Both the position numbers and the translations under genes were made by a program. 64,000 bases of DNA, taken from the NCBI RefSeq assembly GCF_023502425.1, contig NZ_JAMFMA010000002.1:1054001-1118000 (forward strand). Direction: 5' to 3'. Under the pieces are notes generated by a model that saw only the letters and a program-made list of their open reading frames with translations, was not told the DNA's origin and ran no database searches. The DNA is from Flagellimonas spongiicola. Lineage in GTDB: Bacteria > Bacteroidota > Bacteroidia > Flavobacteriales > Flavobacteriaceae. Of this stretch, positions 1-8,374 are shown one piece after another. Position 1 is the first letter of the stretch; every line of letters starts with the position of its first letter.

Positions 1-2572
1 CAGATGGGAAAATGTTGAACATTCCTGAGTACCATGCAGCGTTTAAAACTTTGTCGAATTCATAAACTGTTGCGGAGGTATTGATTCCACTAGCATCCGG
101 GTTAGCAATAGGTTGTCCAGTAACTCCGTCGCCTTCCTCAAATACGCCTGATAAGGTTTCATTGGACTCAAAGTTCACCGGCAGACTAGTAGCAGGAGCC
201 GGTGGAGCTGCCGCTTCTTTATAGAAATAAATGTTATCGACATAAACAGTTCCCAATATATCAACTACATCCAAAATCAATTGACTAAAATCTGTAGTAG
301 TGGCTGTAAGACCTGCAGCTTGAAGGTCTGCAATCGAGACATCGATGGATGTCCACATTCCGGCAGATAAGGTGGTACGCTCATCGCCTCTAGTATCTGG
401 ATTGGCCCCGGCAAAACCGTCTCCACCGAAATCCACAACTCCGGTGATGAAATCAAATCCAGTCGCTGTCCATACATCAATATGGAAATTGGTCATCATG
501 GAAAGGTCCACACTAGTAGCTATGGTTTCAATTCCGGCAAAATCCAAGTCCGTATAGAGTTTAGTGTCATCTCCGGCAACTTGCACATCCATTACACCAC
601 CTCCGGCACTGAACCCAGCATAGAAGGTATCAACCGTGATATCGGTGTAAACATTACTGAACAAGGAGATAACATCTGCTGCATCTCTTGCTGGTGGAGC
701 AGGAGCTGCAACTGTTGGTGTGTCGCCACCAGCTGCACCGTCATTGTAAAAATAGATATTGTCCACATAAACGGTTCCTATTACATCAACCACATCCAAA
801 ATCAACTGACTGAAATCTGTTGGTGTTGCTGTAAGGCCTGCAGCTTGTAAGTCGGCAATTGAAACATCGATGGATGTCCACATGCCCGCTTGCAAGGTAG
901 TTCTTTCATCACCTCTTGTATCTGGATTTGCACCTGCAAAACCATCACCTCCGAAATCTACAACCCCGGCAATGAAATCGAATCCAGTGGCTGTCCAAAC
1001 ATCCATATGGAAATTGGTCATCATGGAAAGATCAACACTGGTAGCTATGGTCTCAATTCCGGCAAAGTCCAAGTCTGTGTAGAGCTTGGTATCATCACCA
1101 GCAACTTGCACATCGCTTACACCTCCACCAGCACTAAATCCGGCAAAAAAGGTATCTACGGTAATGTCTGTGTATTCATTACTGAACAAGGATATTACGT
1201 CTGCTGCATCCCTAGATGGAGGAGCTGGAGCCGCAACAGTTGGCATATCACCGCCTCCAGAACTTTCGTTGTAGAAATAAATATTATCCACATAAACAGT
1301 TCCTACTACATCAACTACATCTAAAATCAATTGGCTAAAGTCTGAAGGTGTAGCCGTAAGACCTGCAGCTTGTAAATCAGCAATGGAAACATCGATGGAT
1401 GTCCACATTCCGGCCTGAAGCGTGGTTCTTTCATCGCCTCTGGTATCAGGATTCGCTCCTGCAAAGCCATCACCTCCGAAATCCACAACTCCGGCAATGA
1501 AATCGAATCCTGTAGCTGTCCAAACATCCATATGGAAATTGGTCATCATGGAAAGATCAACACTGGTTGCTATGGTTTCAATACCTGCAAAATCCAAATC
1601 CGCGTACTGTTTTACATCATCACCTGCTACTTGCATATCAACAACACCAGCTCCAGCACTAAATCCAGCAAAGAAAGTGTCTACGGTGATATCTGTATAT
1701 TCATTACTGAACAAGGAAATAACATCTGCGGCATCTCTCGAAGGTGGGGCAGGTGCGGCTTCTGTTGGGGTATCTCCGCCACCAGAGGATCCCATTTGGG
1801 CAATATCATCCAAATAGAAGGTTCCAGCTGTGGTTCCTGGGCCGTCTACAAACATGGTAAAGCGTGAGAAACTATCGGTTGAAGTAAAATCAAATGACAA
1901 CATTTCCCACCCAGAACCGCCATGGCTTGCACTGATTTCAGTATCGGCGCCAGTTCCTTCTTCTAATTTAACCAGAACGTCAATAGCAGTTTCTGCCCAG
2001 AAGTTCATGGTTATGGTTTGGTCTGTACTAAGATCTATGGCAGTTCCCAAGTTGAAGAAGATGCCTTCAAATTCGGCTCCGCTATTGGTAATTGCACCAA
2101 CATTGGAAGCCACGTCATTACTGCCACCAGGTGCGGGATTGGCCACTACCTCGAATGCTGCTCCACTAAAAGTGGAAGCTTGATAGTCCACATTGTTGCC
2201 ATCAAAAGTAATTGGCAACATGGGTGCAGCAGGAGGTGTTGGGATTGCGATTACAATTTCATCTTCAAAAGTATCTGTTGCGCCTGCAATGTTTGAAGCG
2301 GTTAAACGTACTGTGTATGTGCCGTTGGTATAGGTTTTAACCGGCTCAATTTCGGTTGAAGTTGTTCCATCTCCAAAATCCCATTGATAATTTTGAGCGT
2401 TTTCTGAGATATTTAAAAATGATACGGTACCCGTGCCAGATACGATTCGTTGGGTAAACCCTGCGACTACTTCGGGTAAAATGTTCCCTTCATCATCTTC
2501 TTCACATCCAAATAAGGATATGGCCAAAATCAAGAGTGATAGGATCTTGGCTTTTGTCGTTATATATTTCAT
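1..2572 (-). CDS. PKD-domain surface lipoprotein with three tandem 175-aa domains, 3' end missing
   Basis: The reading frame is open from ATG at 2572 to the left edge (857 codons) without a stop, so the C-terminus is missing. It starts with a lipoprotein signal (Cys in LFGCEEDDE); the acidic residues after the Cys match the Bacteroidota surface-export signal. A PKD domain follows (about residues 33-95, with WDFGDGTT), then a beta-sandwich-like domain starting LPITFDGN. Three near-identical 175-residue domains come next, each ending VDNIYFY, and then a second LPVNFES domain. Family knowledge: PKD lipoproteins beside GH16 enzymes in flavobacterial laminarin loci act as surface glycan-binding proteins. 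It lies 27 bp after the GH16 gene on the same strand and is probably co-transcribed. No catalytic motif is visible. Glucan binding is inferred. Confidence 0.8.
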   Translation of the reverse strand, partial: MKYITTKAKILSLLILAISLFGCEEDDEGNILPEVVAGFTQRIVSGTGTVSFLNISENAQNYQWDFGDGTTSTEIEPVKTYTNGTYTVRLTASNIAGATDTFEDEIVIAIPTPPAAPMLPITFDGNNVDYQASTFSGAAFEVVANPAPGGSNDVASNVGAITNSGAEFEGIFFNLGTAIDLSTDQTITMNFWAETAIDVLVKLEEGTGADTEISASHGGSGWEMLSFDFTSTDSFSRFTMFVDGPGTTAGTFYLDDIAQMGSSGGGDTPTEAAPAPPSRDAADVISLFSNEYTDITVDTFFAGFSAGAGVVDMQVAGDDVKQYADLDFAGIETIATSVDLSMMTNFHMDVWTATGFDFIAGVVDFGGDGFAGANPDTRGDERTTLQAGMWTSIDVSIADLQAAGLTATPSDFSQLILDVVDVVGTVYVDNIYFYNESSGGGDMPTVAAPAPPSRDAADVISLFSNEYTDITVDTFFAGFSAGGGVSDVQVAGDDTKLYTDLDFAGIETIATSVDLSMMTNFHMDVWTATGFDFIAGVVDFGGDGFAGANPDTRGDERTTLQAGMWTSIDVSIADLQAAGLTATPTDFSQLILDVVDVIGTVYVDNIYFYNDGAAGGDTPTVAAPAPPARDAADVISLFSNVYTDITVDTFYAGFSAGGGVMDVQVAGDDTKLYTDLDFAGIETIATSVDLSMMTNFHIDVWTATGFDFITGVVDFGGDGFAGANPDTRGDERTTLSAGMWTSIDVSIADLQAAGLTATTTDFSQLILDVVDILGTVYVDNIYFYKEAAAPPAPATSLPVNFESNETLSGVFEEGDGVTGQPIANPDASGINTSATVYEFDKVLNAAWYSGMFNIFPS
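221..1795 (-). repeat. three in-frame 525-bp tandem repeats inside the PKD lipoprotein gene
   Basis: The word atcgatggat recurs at 341, 866 and 1391 and the Tyr codon of VDNIYFY at 221, 746 and 1271, giving an exact period of 525 bp (175 codons). Units are about 221-745, 746-1270 and 1271-1795. The translated units differ at only a few residues (for example DMPTVA/DTPTEA, FYAGF/FFAGF, LSAGMW/LQAGMW), while many third codon positions differ. The repeat is therefore a protein domain array and not a recent DNA duplication. The spacing keeps frame exactly. Confidence 0.95.
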
Positions 2573-2599
2573 TTTAGTATACATTAGTTGAGTTAGTTT

Positions 2600-3436
2600 T
2601 TATTGTTCGTAAACACGTACATAATCCACTATCATGGATTGTGGAAATTGAGTTTCAGCGTTAGGGCTTCCAACAAAGGTTCCGCCTACTGCCAAATTCA
2701 TGAGGATGTAAAAGGGCTTATTGAACACCCAAGTTCCTGTTACGTCTTCAGGAGTAATTTGATTGTACAGGACATCATCAACGTAATAGTTGATGTACTC
2801 AGGTCCCCATTCGATACCAAAAACATGGAATCCTGTGTCGAATCGGTCATTTTCCAATACATATTCTTTGGATATTGCTTGACCGCCTGAGTATCCTGGC
2901 CCGTGTACGCTACCTATCAAAACTGTTGGGTTTTGACCTCGATATTCCATGATATCGATTTCCCCGGCACCAGGCCAAGGATTTTCGTCTATATCGGCGC
3001 CTAACATCCAGAATGCTGGCCAAATCCCTTGTCCGTATGGTAGTCGAATTCTAGCTTCGAATCTACCGTACTGTTGTTCAAACAGATCTTTGGTCAATAA
3101 TCTAGCTGATGTGTATTGGGAGTTTTCAAATGCCTCTTGTTGAGCTGTTATCAACAAGACGCCGTTTTCCACTGTTACGTTTTCCGGACGACTAGTGTAG
3201 TATTGCAGTTCCTGATTGCCCCATCCGTTTACACCAGTTCCAATGTCATATCCCCATATGGATGCATCCGGTCTGCCTTCGACATCGAAATTGTCTTCCA
3301 TAACCAAATTGGTGAATGTGGCCACGGTTTGGGTCTCATCTGCTGAACAAGCCGTAAGCAGTATGGTGAATAGTGCAACGAGGCACCATAATCCCGATAT
3401 TCTTTGAATTTTACTGTATTTGTTATTTACATTCAT
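2600..3436 (-). CDS. GH16 beta-1,3-glucanase (laminarinase-like) lipoprotein
   Basis: A 278-residue protein with a lipoprotein signal (TILLTAC, Cys30, followed by SADE, suggesting surface export) and one GH16 domain. The catalytic motif GEIDIMEYRG is at residues 158-167, so E159 is the likely nucleophile and E164 the acid/base, with D161 between. The extra residue (ExDxxE) is the form seen in laminarinases and related beta-1,3(4)-glucanases. The conserved GIWPAFWMLG is at 137-146. The length is that of a bare catalytic domain, so binding must come from partners such as the adjacent PKD and repeat-domain lipoproteins. It sits in a run of four minus-strand genes with gaps of 12-34 bp. Exact specificity is inferred. 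Confidence 0.9.
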   Translation of the reverse strand: MNVNNKYSKIQRISGLWCLVALFTILLTACSADETQTVATFTNLVMEDNFDVEGRPDASIWGYDIGTGVNGWGNQELQYYTSRPENVTVENGVLLITAQQEAFENSQYTSARLLTKDLFEQQYGRFEARIRLPYGQGIWPAFWMLGADIDENPWPGAGEIDIMEYRGQNPTVLIGSVHGPGYSGGQAISKEYVLENDRFDTGFHVFGIEWGPEYINYYVDDVLYNQITPEDVTGTWVFNKPFYILMNLAVGGTFVGSPNAETQFPQSMIVDYVRVYEQ

Positions 3437-3469
3437 AACCTTATTTTTTTGCTAATGATTTAGGACGTC

Positions 3470-4879
3470 TTATTCCGTGTAGAAATAAATATTGTCGAAT
3501 ATGAAGTTGGGTCCACCAGTAAGAATCAATGCTCCTAAATTGTTTTTTTGTGATGCGATATCACCATCTAGTGCAATGTCAAAAGATGTCCATTGTCCAA
3601 CAGTCAAACCGGTCAAATCAAACCTACGATCTGCATCGTCTCCAGTAGGTAGCCCGGTATTAACATCGGTCTCAAGTGTTAGATTGGCTCCAATATCCCT
3701 GATTTGGATTCCCACTTCGGTACCGGCTTCCTGAACATACACATCCACATGCATGAATGTTAGCCCAGATGCGTCTACAGTGTTTTCAAAAATGATTCCT
3801 GTAAAATTGTTATTGGTGTACGCCAATACATCGCCTCCACTGGTTGAGGTAACCGAAACCTCTGTTGTGGAACCGCCAAAGCCAGGAGAGAAATTACTGG
3901 CCGTATCATTGGTATAAGCGTCGCTGAAAATGGACTTCACATTAGCAGCTGGCGTTGTAGGCTCAGGTGCGGTTTGTAAGGCGCCATTAGAGGTAACTTC
4001 AAGTGAACCATTAGCACGTACATTGCCAAGTATGGCTGAAATGGTCGAAGTACCTTCTCCAACAATTGAAATTTCACCGAGTTCACTTACCAGTGCCACA
4101 TTTTCATCCGTGGAAGAAAAATCGAAATAAGAAGGTGCTACGGTTACAGTTTGGTTTACACCATTGTCCAAATTAAAGGTTTGCGTAAGTCCCGTAATTG
4201 GAATGTTTGAACCTGTAAATGCTTGTTCCACCAATTCTGCTCCAGCAAAAATTGCCGGATTGGGTTGGGCAACTGTACCTAATTTTTCGAATTGTACTTC
4301 ATCCAACCAAAGTATATAGCCTCCTTCGTCTCCTTCAAAAGAGGCGCCTTCGGCTAACCAGAACATACCGGTTTCGTTGACCAATTTGGAGGCGTCAGGT
4401 ATAGGTATTACATATTTTTCCCATCTGGTACTCACTGCCAAATTGTTCAAGGTCACTTGAAATTTATTACTGGTTTCTGCAGAGATTCCAAATCCAATTG
4501 CATTGATGCTTGCGGCTTGAGAAGCTTTGGCATAAAATGTAAGTGCGTCAAAACTGGATAAATCCCTATTGACTGTTGTGTTGAACGCCGCACCGACAAA
4601 ACCATTTCCAAAGGCAGGGACATCAAAACGCATTGCAGCGCTGCCCATAAATACGTTGTCGTCGGTTGCTACGCTGAATGCTTCAGGGTCTGCTCCGGCG
4701 TCAACAAATGGAAAATAATCCAATCCTGCAGAAAAGGCATCAATAAAAACATCGCCATTGGCAGGGAAAGTCGCGAATTCCACATCATCCGAAAAATCTC
4801 TTTCGCAACCGGATAGAACAACAATTCCCAGGCATAGAAAAAGTACGGATCTTAAGCTGATATAATTCTTATTTTTCAT
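3470..4879 (-). CDS. PUL surface lipoprotein with Ig-like domain and a C-terminal repeat-type domain
   Basis: A 469-residue lipoprotein (GIVVLSGC, then ERDFSDD). An N-terminal beta-sandwich-like region of about 200 residues resembles carbohydrate-binding modules (FDALTFYAKAS, WEKYVIPI). A bacterial Ig-like stretch with VAPSYFDFSSTDENVA follows, and the last about 150 residues (VKSIFSDAYTND to FDNIYFYTE) match the 175-residue repeats of the neighbouring PKD protein. An in-frame ATG at 4903 would overlap the upstream stop; the ATG at 4879 is preferred because it directly precedes the signal peptide and shares the ACTAAAATG leader seen at 2572. A role as surface glycan-binding protein is likely but inferred; no SusD-like helical repeats are visible. 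Confidence 0.75.
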   Translation of the reverse strand: MKNKNYISLRSVLFLCLGIVVLSGCERDFSDDVEFATFPANGDVFIDAFSAGLDYFPFVDAGADPEAFSVATDDNVFMGSAAMRFDVPAFGNGFVGAAFNTTVNRDLSSFDALTFYAKASQAASINAIGFGISAETSNKFQVTLNNLAVSTRWEKYVIPIPDASKLVNETGMFWLAEGASFEGDEGGYILWLDEVQFEKLGTVAQPNPAIFAGAELVEQAFTGSNIPITGLTQTFNLDNGVNQTVTVAPSYFDFSSTDENVALVSELGEISIVGEGTSTISAILGNVRANGSLEVTSNGALQTAPEPTTPAANVKSIFSDAYTNDTASNFSPGFGGSTTEVSVTSTSGGDVLAYTNNNFTGIIFENTVDASGLTFMHVDVYVQEAGTEVGIQIRDIGANLTLETDVNTGLPTGDDADRRFDLTGLTVGQWTSFDIALDGDIASQKNNLGALILTGGPNFIFDNIYFYTE

Positions 4880-4892
4880 TTTAGTAGTCTTT

Positions 4893-7800
4893 TTATTTGC
4901 CAATATTGATATGTATGTATGTCATAATTTCCCACTCACTTCCATTATCAAATCCAACTGGACTGATTATGGGTTCATTGGCAAATTCGAGTGCTGCGTT
5001 TGGTGCATAGCGGGGTGAAAATTCATCCAATGATCTCCATATTCCACGTATACCAACTTGTGTGCTGGGCAGAATAAACCAATCTGGTTTACCTAAAGTT
5101 GTGGATACATCCAACATCAACTGTAGCGGAAACGTAAGGTTGAAATCCCTGTGGTAATCAAAAGGTCCCCAGTCGTTGACCTTGACATGTGTGCGGAATT
5201 TCATGTTTTTGTAAATGGCTCTGATATCACCACCAAATCTTTTAATAAGTCGATCGCTGTCACCATTTCCTTGACCATTTCCATAGTAGAAGTTTCCAAT
5301 TATCCCTAAATCCGGACTTACTTTGGATACCATCCTTGAATGGATTTCCCATAGATCCTCAGCAGGAGCTGAGTTTGGGAATGCAAAGAACTGCCTGTTG
5401 GCCAGGAAACCAATGTGTGCATCCTGAGTTGTTGGAAGATGACGGTAAACGAATCCAAGGTTCATGGCAAATTTTGCATCTTCTGCCCTGTCGTTGTCCC
5501 ATTCATACATCCAAGTTCCTGGCGTTGGGTCAAATGTCAAAAGGATTTCACCGCCAGTAGTCTCCCGATTTCCACGAACTGAAAAAGGATCGTCTATGAT
5601 GTTCCTTAATCTTCCTGGAGCAGTTACATCATTTGGCATTGCATCTACCAAAGGTTTTTGCCACAAGAAATTTGGTGCAATTTGAAAATTACCTGTTGCA
5701 TATGTGAAACCAGTTAAGAAGTTGACTTGGTTACCACTACCGGTGTCTTTCAATTTCCAACCTGTGAAGGTCAAGGTCTGGTCGGCGCCACCATTGGCTA
5801 CAAGACCCATGGAAGCCGCCTGTCCATACCAATTGAATTTACCTGCTTCATAGGTGAGTTTTATTTTTCCACCCCAATTATCACTGGCTTGGACTTGATC
5901 TTCGAAAACTACATAGTTACCGGTTGTGCCCCTTACATCTTGGAACGTGCTTCCATTCAGTGGATTACCGGCCCAAATTCCACCTAACATTACGCCAAAC
6001 TTTCCAAACTCTCGCTCAATTGCAATTGTTGCTCTTTCGGTTGGCCATGGCGGAATAACACCACTACGTACTTGATTTACGTCCAAGACACGTCGACCAT
6101 TTTCGTCAAATGTGATATCGGTTTCGAAATCCCGGTGGTAGATACCCGTTACATCAAACTTGCCAAGGTGCCTTTTATATTTGAAGAGCATGGTTGGGTT
6201 TGCACCCCACCATAATTGTGGTCCTACAGCGGCTTTTAATCCTTTCAGAACTCCTTTGCCGTCTACTTCAGCTCCTAGGATTTCACCATTGTAAATGTCT
6301 AGGTTTGGCCCATAATTTGCTTCTGGATAGAGTCCAAAGAAATCTCCTTCATAACCCCAGTGGTAGTGACCTGTTCTGTAAAAACCTCTTAGGTCAAAAT
6401 TTTTGGCTTTCCATTCAAATTCTGCATTGTAGACCCGAATTCGATTCACATCTTGAACCAAAACGTTCCCTTGGTCGGTATTCACTTCCAATGGACGCGA
6501 ATTGTTCTCATAAAAGATTTCGTTAATTGGGTTTTGGGCCACATTGCCCACCACGTTGACATTAACTTCTGCACGCATATTTGGAGCAGGATTCCCTTCT
6601 ACACCGATGAAATAGGATTGCATGTGATCAAAACCTAATTGATTGGGAAAAGTGTTGGGGTCATCTGGGTCAGCATTGTCTGGTGTAGTTAGTAAACTAC
6701 CACCAGTACTGAAGGTTGAGAATTTTGCTTGAAGGTTACTTATCCTTAACAAGTTACTTTGCTCTCCAGTCAAAGCTGCCTTATCGCCCCGAGCCTTCAA
6801 AACTGCATCCATCAATTGGATGTTGTCAAAATAGTTGGAAACAAATGCTTGATCAACACCATCATCATATGGGTTTAACTGATGCGCTTCTTTCAAAGCA
6901 TAGTATGCAGCTCTAGGATATAATTCGTAAAGACCTCTAGGGTTTGTTGCGCCTTTTGCGCAAATTCCAAACCACTCTTCATTCATATTGTTTTCTCCTT
7001 CAGCGGGTAAATCCCTGGCGTATCCGCCATTGGACCAAGAAGCATTGTTGTCATGGACATCGGCGTTCTTTCTGTCATCAAAACCATACTTCCACCAACC
7101 ATCACTGAATTGGAAGGTAAAACCACCTATGGAATTACCAACGTTTCCAACTCCTGCCGCATTTTCATAAATTTCTTTCCAATTTCCTACCATATAATAG
7201 GCTTGGGAATATTGGTCTTCCTTGTTTTCAACGGCGCTAAATGCATCGGCTCCAAACTCGGTGAACATAACCGGTTTGTTCAGCTTGTCTTTAACCACCT
7301 GGAACATATCACCAAAGGAAACTCCCCGATAGGTATTGGTTCCATAGATATCCACATCTTTGCATTCTTCTGCAACGATATCTATGAAGAGTACATCACC
7401 ATTACAAATGGCGACAGGATGGGAGGTATCCATGGATTTCATCATTTTAGCTGCTTCGTTCATAAGACGATACATTGGACGACCCCTGCTTTCTCCTATA
7501 AATTGAATCCGCCCTTCATCATCCGGGAAATCTTCCGTTTCCGCTCCGGCCCAGAAAAGGCCATAGTTGTTTTCGTTTCCTAATAAATAAAGAAGCAAAC
7601 CTGGAGTGTCTTTGTAACCTTCTACCAATTCCTTCATTTCCGTCATCAGAAAGTCCATTGTAGTTGGGTCGTCATAAATGGTAACTGGAGTCCATACACC
7701 ATTAAGGGTTAACCCGTAGCGACCAAAAGAATGGTTCAGCATAGTGTATATGCCGTAATTCTCATAGATGTATTGAATCCATTTAGCAGGCACTCCTGTA

Positions 7801-8078
7801 TATTGACGAATCACATTTACACCCATGTTTTTTAGTAGAGACATCTCATGATCGAGACCTGCACGGATAACATCATCGGATTTTGTCCAGAAATTGGCAT
7901 TCACTGTATTGGTGCCGATTGGGATATAGTCCCAATTCATACCATTGATCATGAAGTCTTCTCCATTGACCACCAATTTCATTCCTTCTCCATCTTGTAC
8001 AACTTGAACCTGACCGGTTTGGGCATAAATACCAGTTGAGAACAAAACAAGAAGCAATTGCAATACAATTTTTTTCAT
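4893..8078 (-). CDS. clan GH-A TIM-barrel glycosidase fused to an outer-membrane beta-barrel
   Basis: A 1061-residue protein with a signal peptide (cleavage after YAQ, about residue 20). Residues about 25-400 look like a clan GH-A TIM barrel (GH2_C/GH5-like). NGMNWDYIP opens the fold, LLGNEN at 165-170 gives acid/base E169, and MFTEFGAD at 271-278 gives nucleophile E274. After a linker (about 400-500), residues about 510-1061 alternate hydrophobic and polar residues in many short strands and end in YIHINIGK, typical of outer-membrane porin-like barrels. An enzyme anchored by its own barrel is unusual. It is the first gene after the regulator and heads the GH16 run. Substrate is inferred to be a beta-glucan from context; the GH family number cannot be assigned. 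Confidence 0.75.
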   Translation of the reverse strand: MKKIVLQLLLVLFSTGIYAQTGQVQVVQDGEGMKLVVNGEDFMINGMNWDYIPIGTNTVNANFWTKSDDVIRAGLDHEMSLLKNMGVNVIRQYTGVPAKWIQYIYENYGIYTMLNHSFGRYGLTLNGVWTPVTIYDDPTTMDFLMTEMKELVEGYKDTPGLLLYLLGNENNYGLFWAGAETEDFPDDEGRIQFIGESRGRPMYRLMNEAAKMMKSMDTSHPVAICNGDVLFIDIVAEECKDVDIYGTNTYRGVSFGDMFQVVKDKLNKPVMFTEFGADAFSAVENKEDQYSQAYYMVGNWKEIYENAAGVGNVGNSIGGFTFQFSDGWWKYGFDDRKNADVHDNNASWSNGGYARDLPAEGENNMNEEWFGICAKGATNPRGLYELYPRAAYYALKEAHQLNPYDDGVDQAFVSNYFDNIQLMDAVLKARGDKAALTGEQSNLLRISNLQAKFSTFSTGGSLLTTPDNADPDDPNTFPNQLGFDHMQSYFIGVEGNPAPNMRAEVNVNVVGNVAQNPINEIFYENNSRPLEVNTDQGNVLVQDVNRIRVYNAEFEWKAKNFDLRGFYRTGHYHWGYEGDFFGLYPEANYGPNLDIYNGEILGAEVDGKGVLKGLKAAVGPQLWWGANPTMLFKYKRHLGKFDVTGIYHRDFETDITFDENGRRVLDVNQVRSGVIPPWPTERATIAIEREFGKFGVMLGGIWAGNPLNGSTFQDVRGTTGNYVVFEDQVQASDNWGGKIKLTYEAGKFNWYGQAASMGLVANGGADQTLTFTGWKLKDTGSGNQVNFLTGFTYATGNFQIAPNFLWQKPLVDAMPNDVTAPGRLRNIIDDPFSVRGNRETTGGEILLTFDPTPGTWMYEWDNDRAEDAKFAMNLGFVYRHLPTTQDAHIGFLANRQFFAFPNSAPAEDLWEIHSRMVSKVSPDLGIIGNFYYGNGQGNGDSDRLIKRFGGDIRAIYKNMKFRTHVKVNDWGPFDYHRDFNLTFPLQLMLDVSTTLGKPDWFILPSTQVGIRGIWRSLDEFSPRYAPNAALEFANEPIISPVGFDNGSEWEIMTYIHINIGK

Positions 8079-8247
8079 AGTAATGTTAGTTTTAGTTTGA
8101 AGTTCACCGGAATGGAAAGTGCGTTGTGTTCAACCATGAACCTTTGGATTTCCAATATTCGGAACGGTTAAACTTATCTTAATAAAATGAGGTATCCTTA
8201 AAAAGAACCTCTACAAAAAGCATACATCTCAAAAAAGAGTCAATAAA

Positions 8248-8264
8248 ATTGTGAAAATCACAAT
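8248..8264. promoter_or_regulatory. 17-bp inverted repeat upstream of the PUL operon
   Basis: ATTGTGA-AAA-TCACAAT is a perfect 7-bp inverted repeat in the 296-bp gap between the regulator and the glycosidase-barrel gene. It could be an operator or a weak terminator for the regulator transcript (minus strand reads into AATTTTATT). No full TTG/TAnnTTTG promoter was found in this gap, and nothing else clear is seen there. Confidence 0.4.
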
Positions 8265-8374
8265 AACCCCTGAATTTCTTGGGCTTCCCCCGGGATTTTT
8301 ATCTTTTCAAAAAGAGGGTGTAATCAACGGTTGTATAGGTAATGTTGAGGTGGGAAAATCGCGTTGTATGGTTT

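Noticed and set aside
345-1867. Plus-strand open frames of 60-140 codons repeating every 525 bp
   Set aside because: They are antisense shadows of the repeat array in the PKD lipoprotein; their periodicity comes from the real minus-strand gene.
7053-7583. A 176-codon plus-strand frame opposite the glycosidase
   Set aside because: It is antisense to the conserved TIM-barrel region, with a composition typical of a shadow frame.
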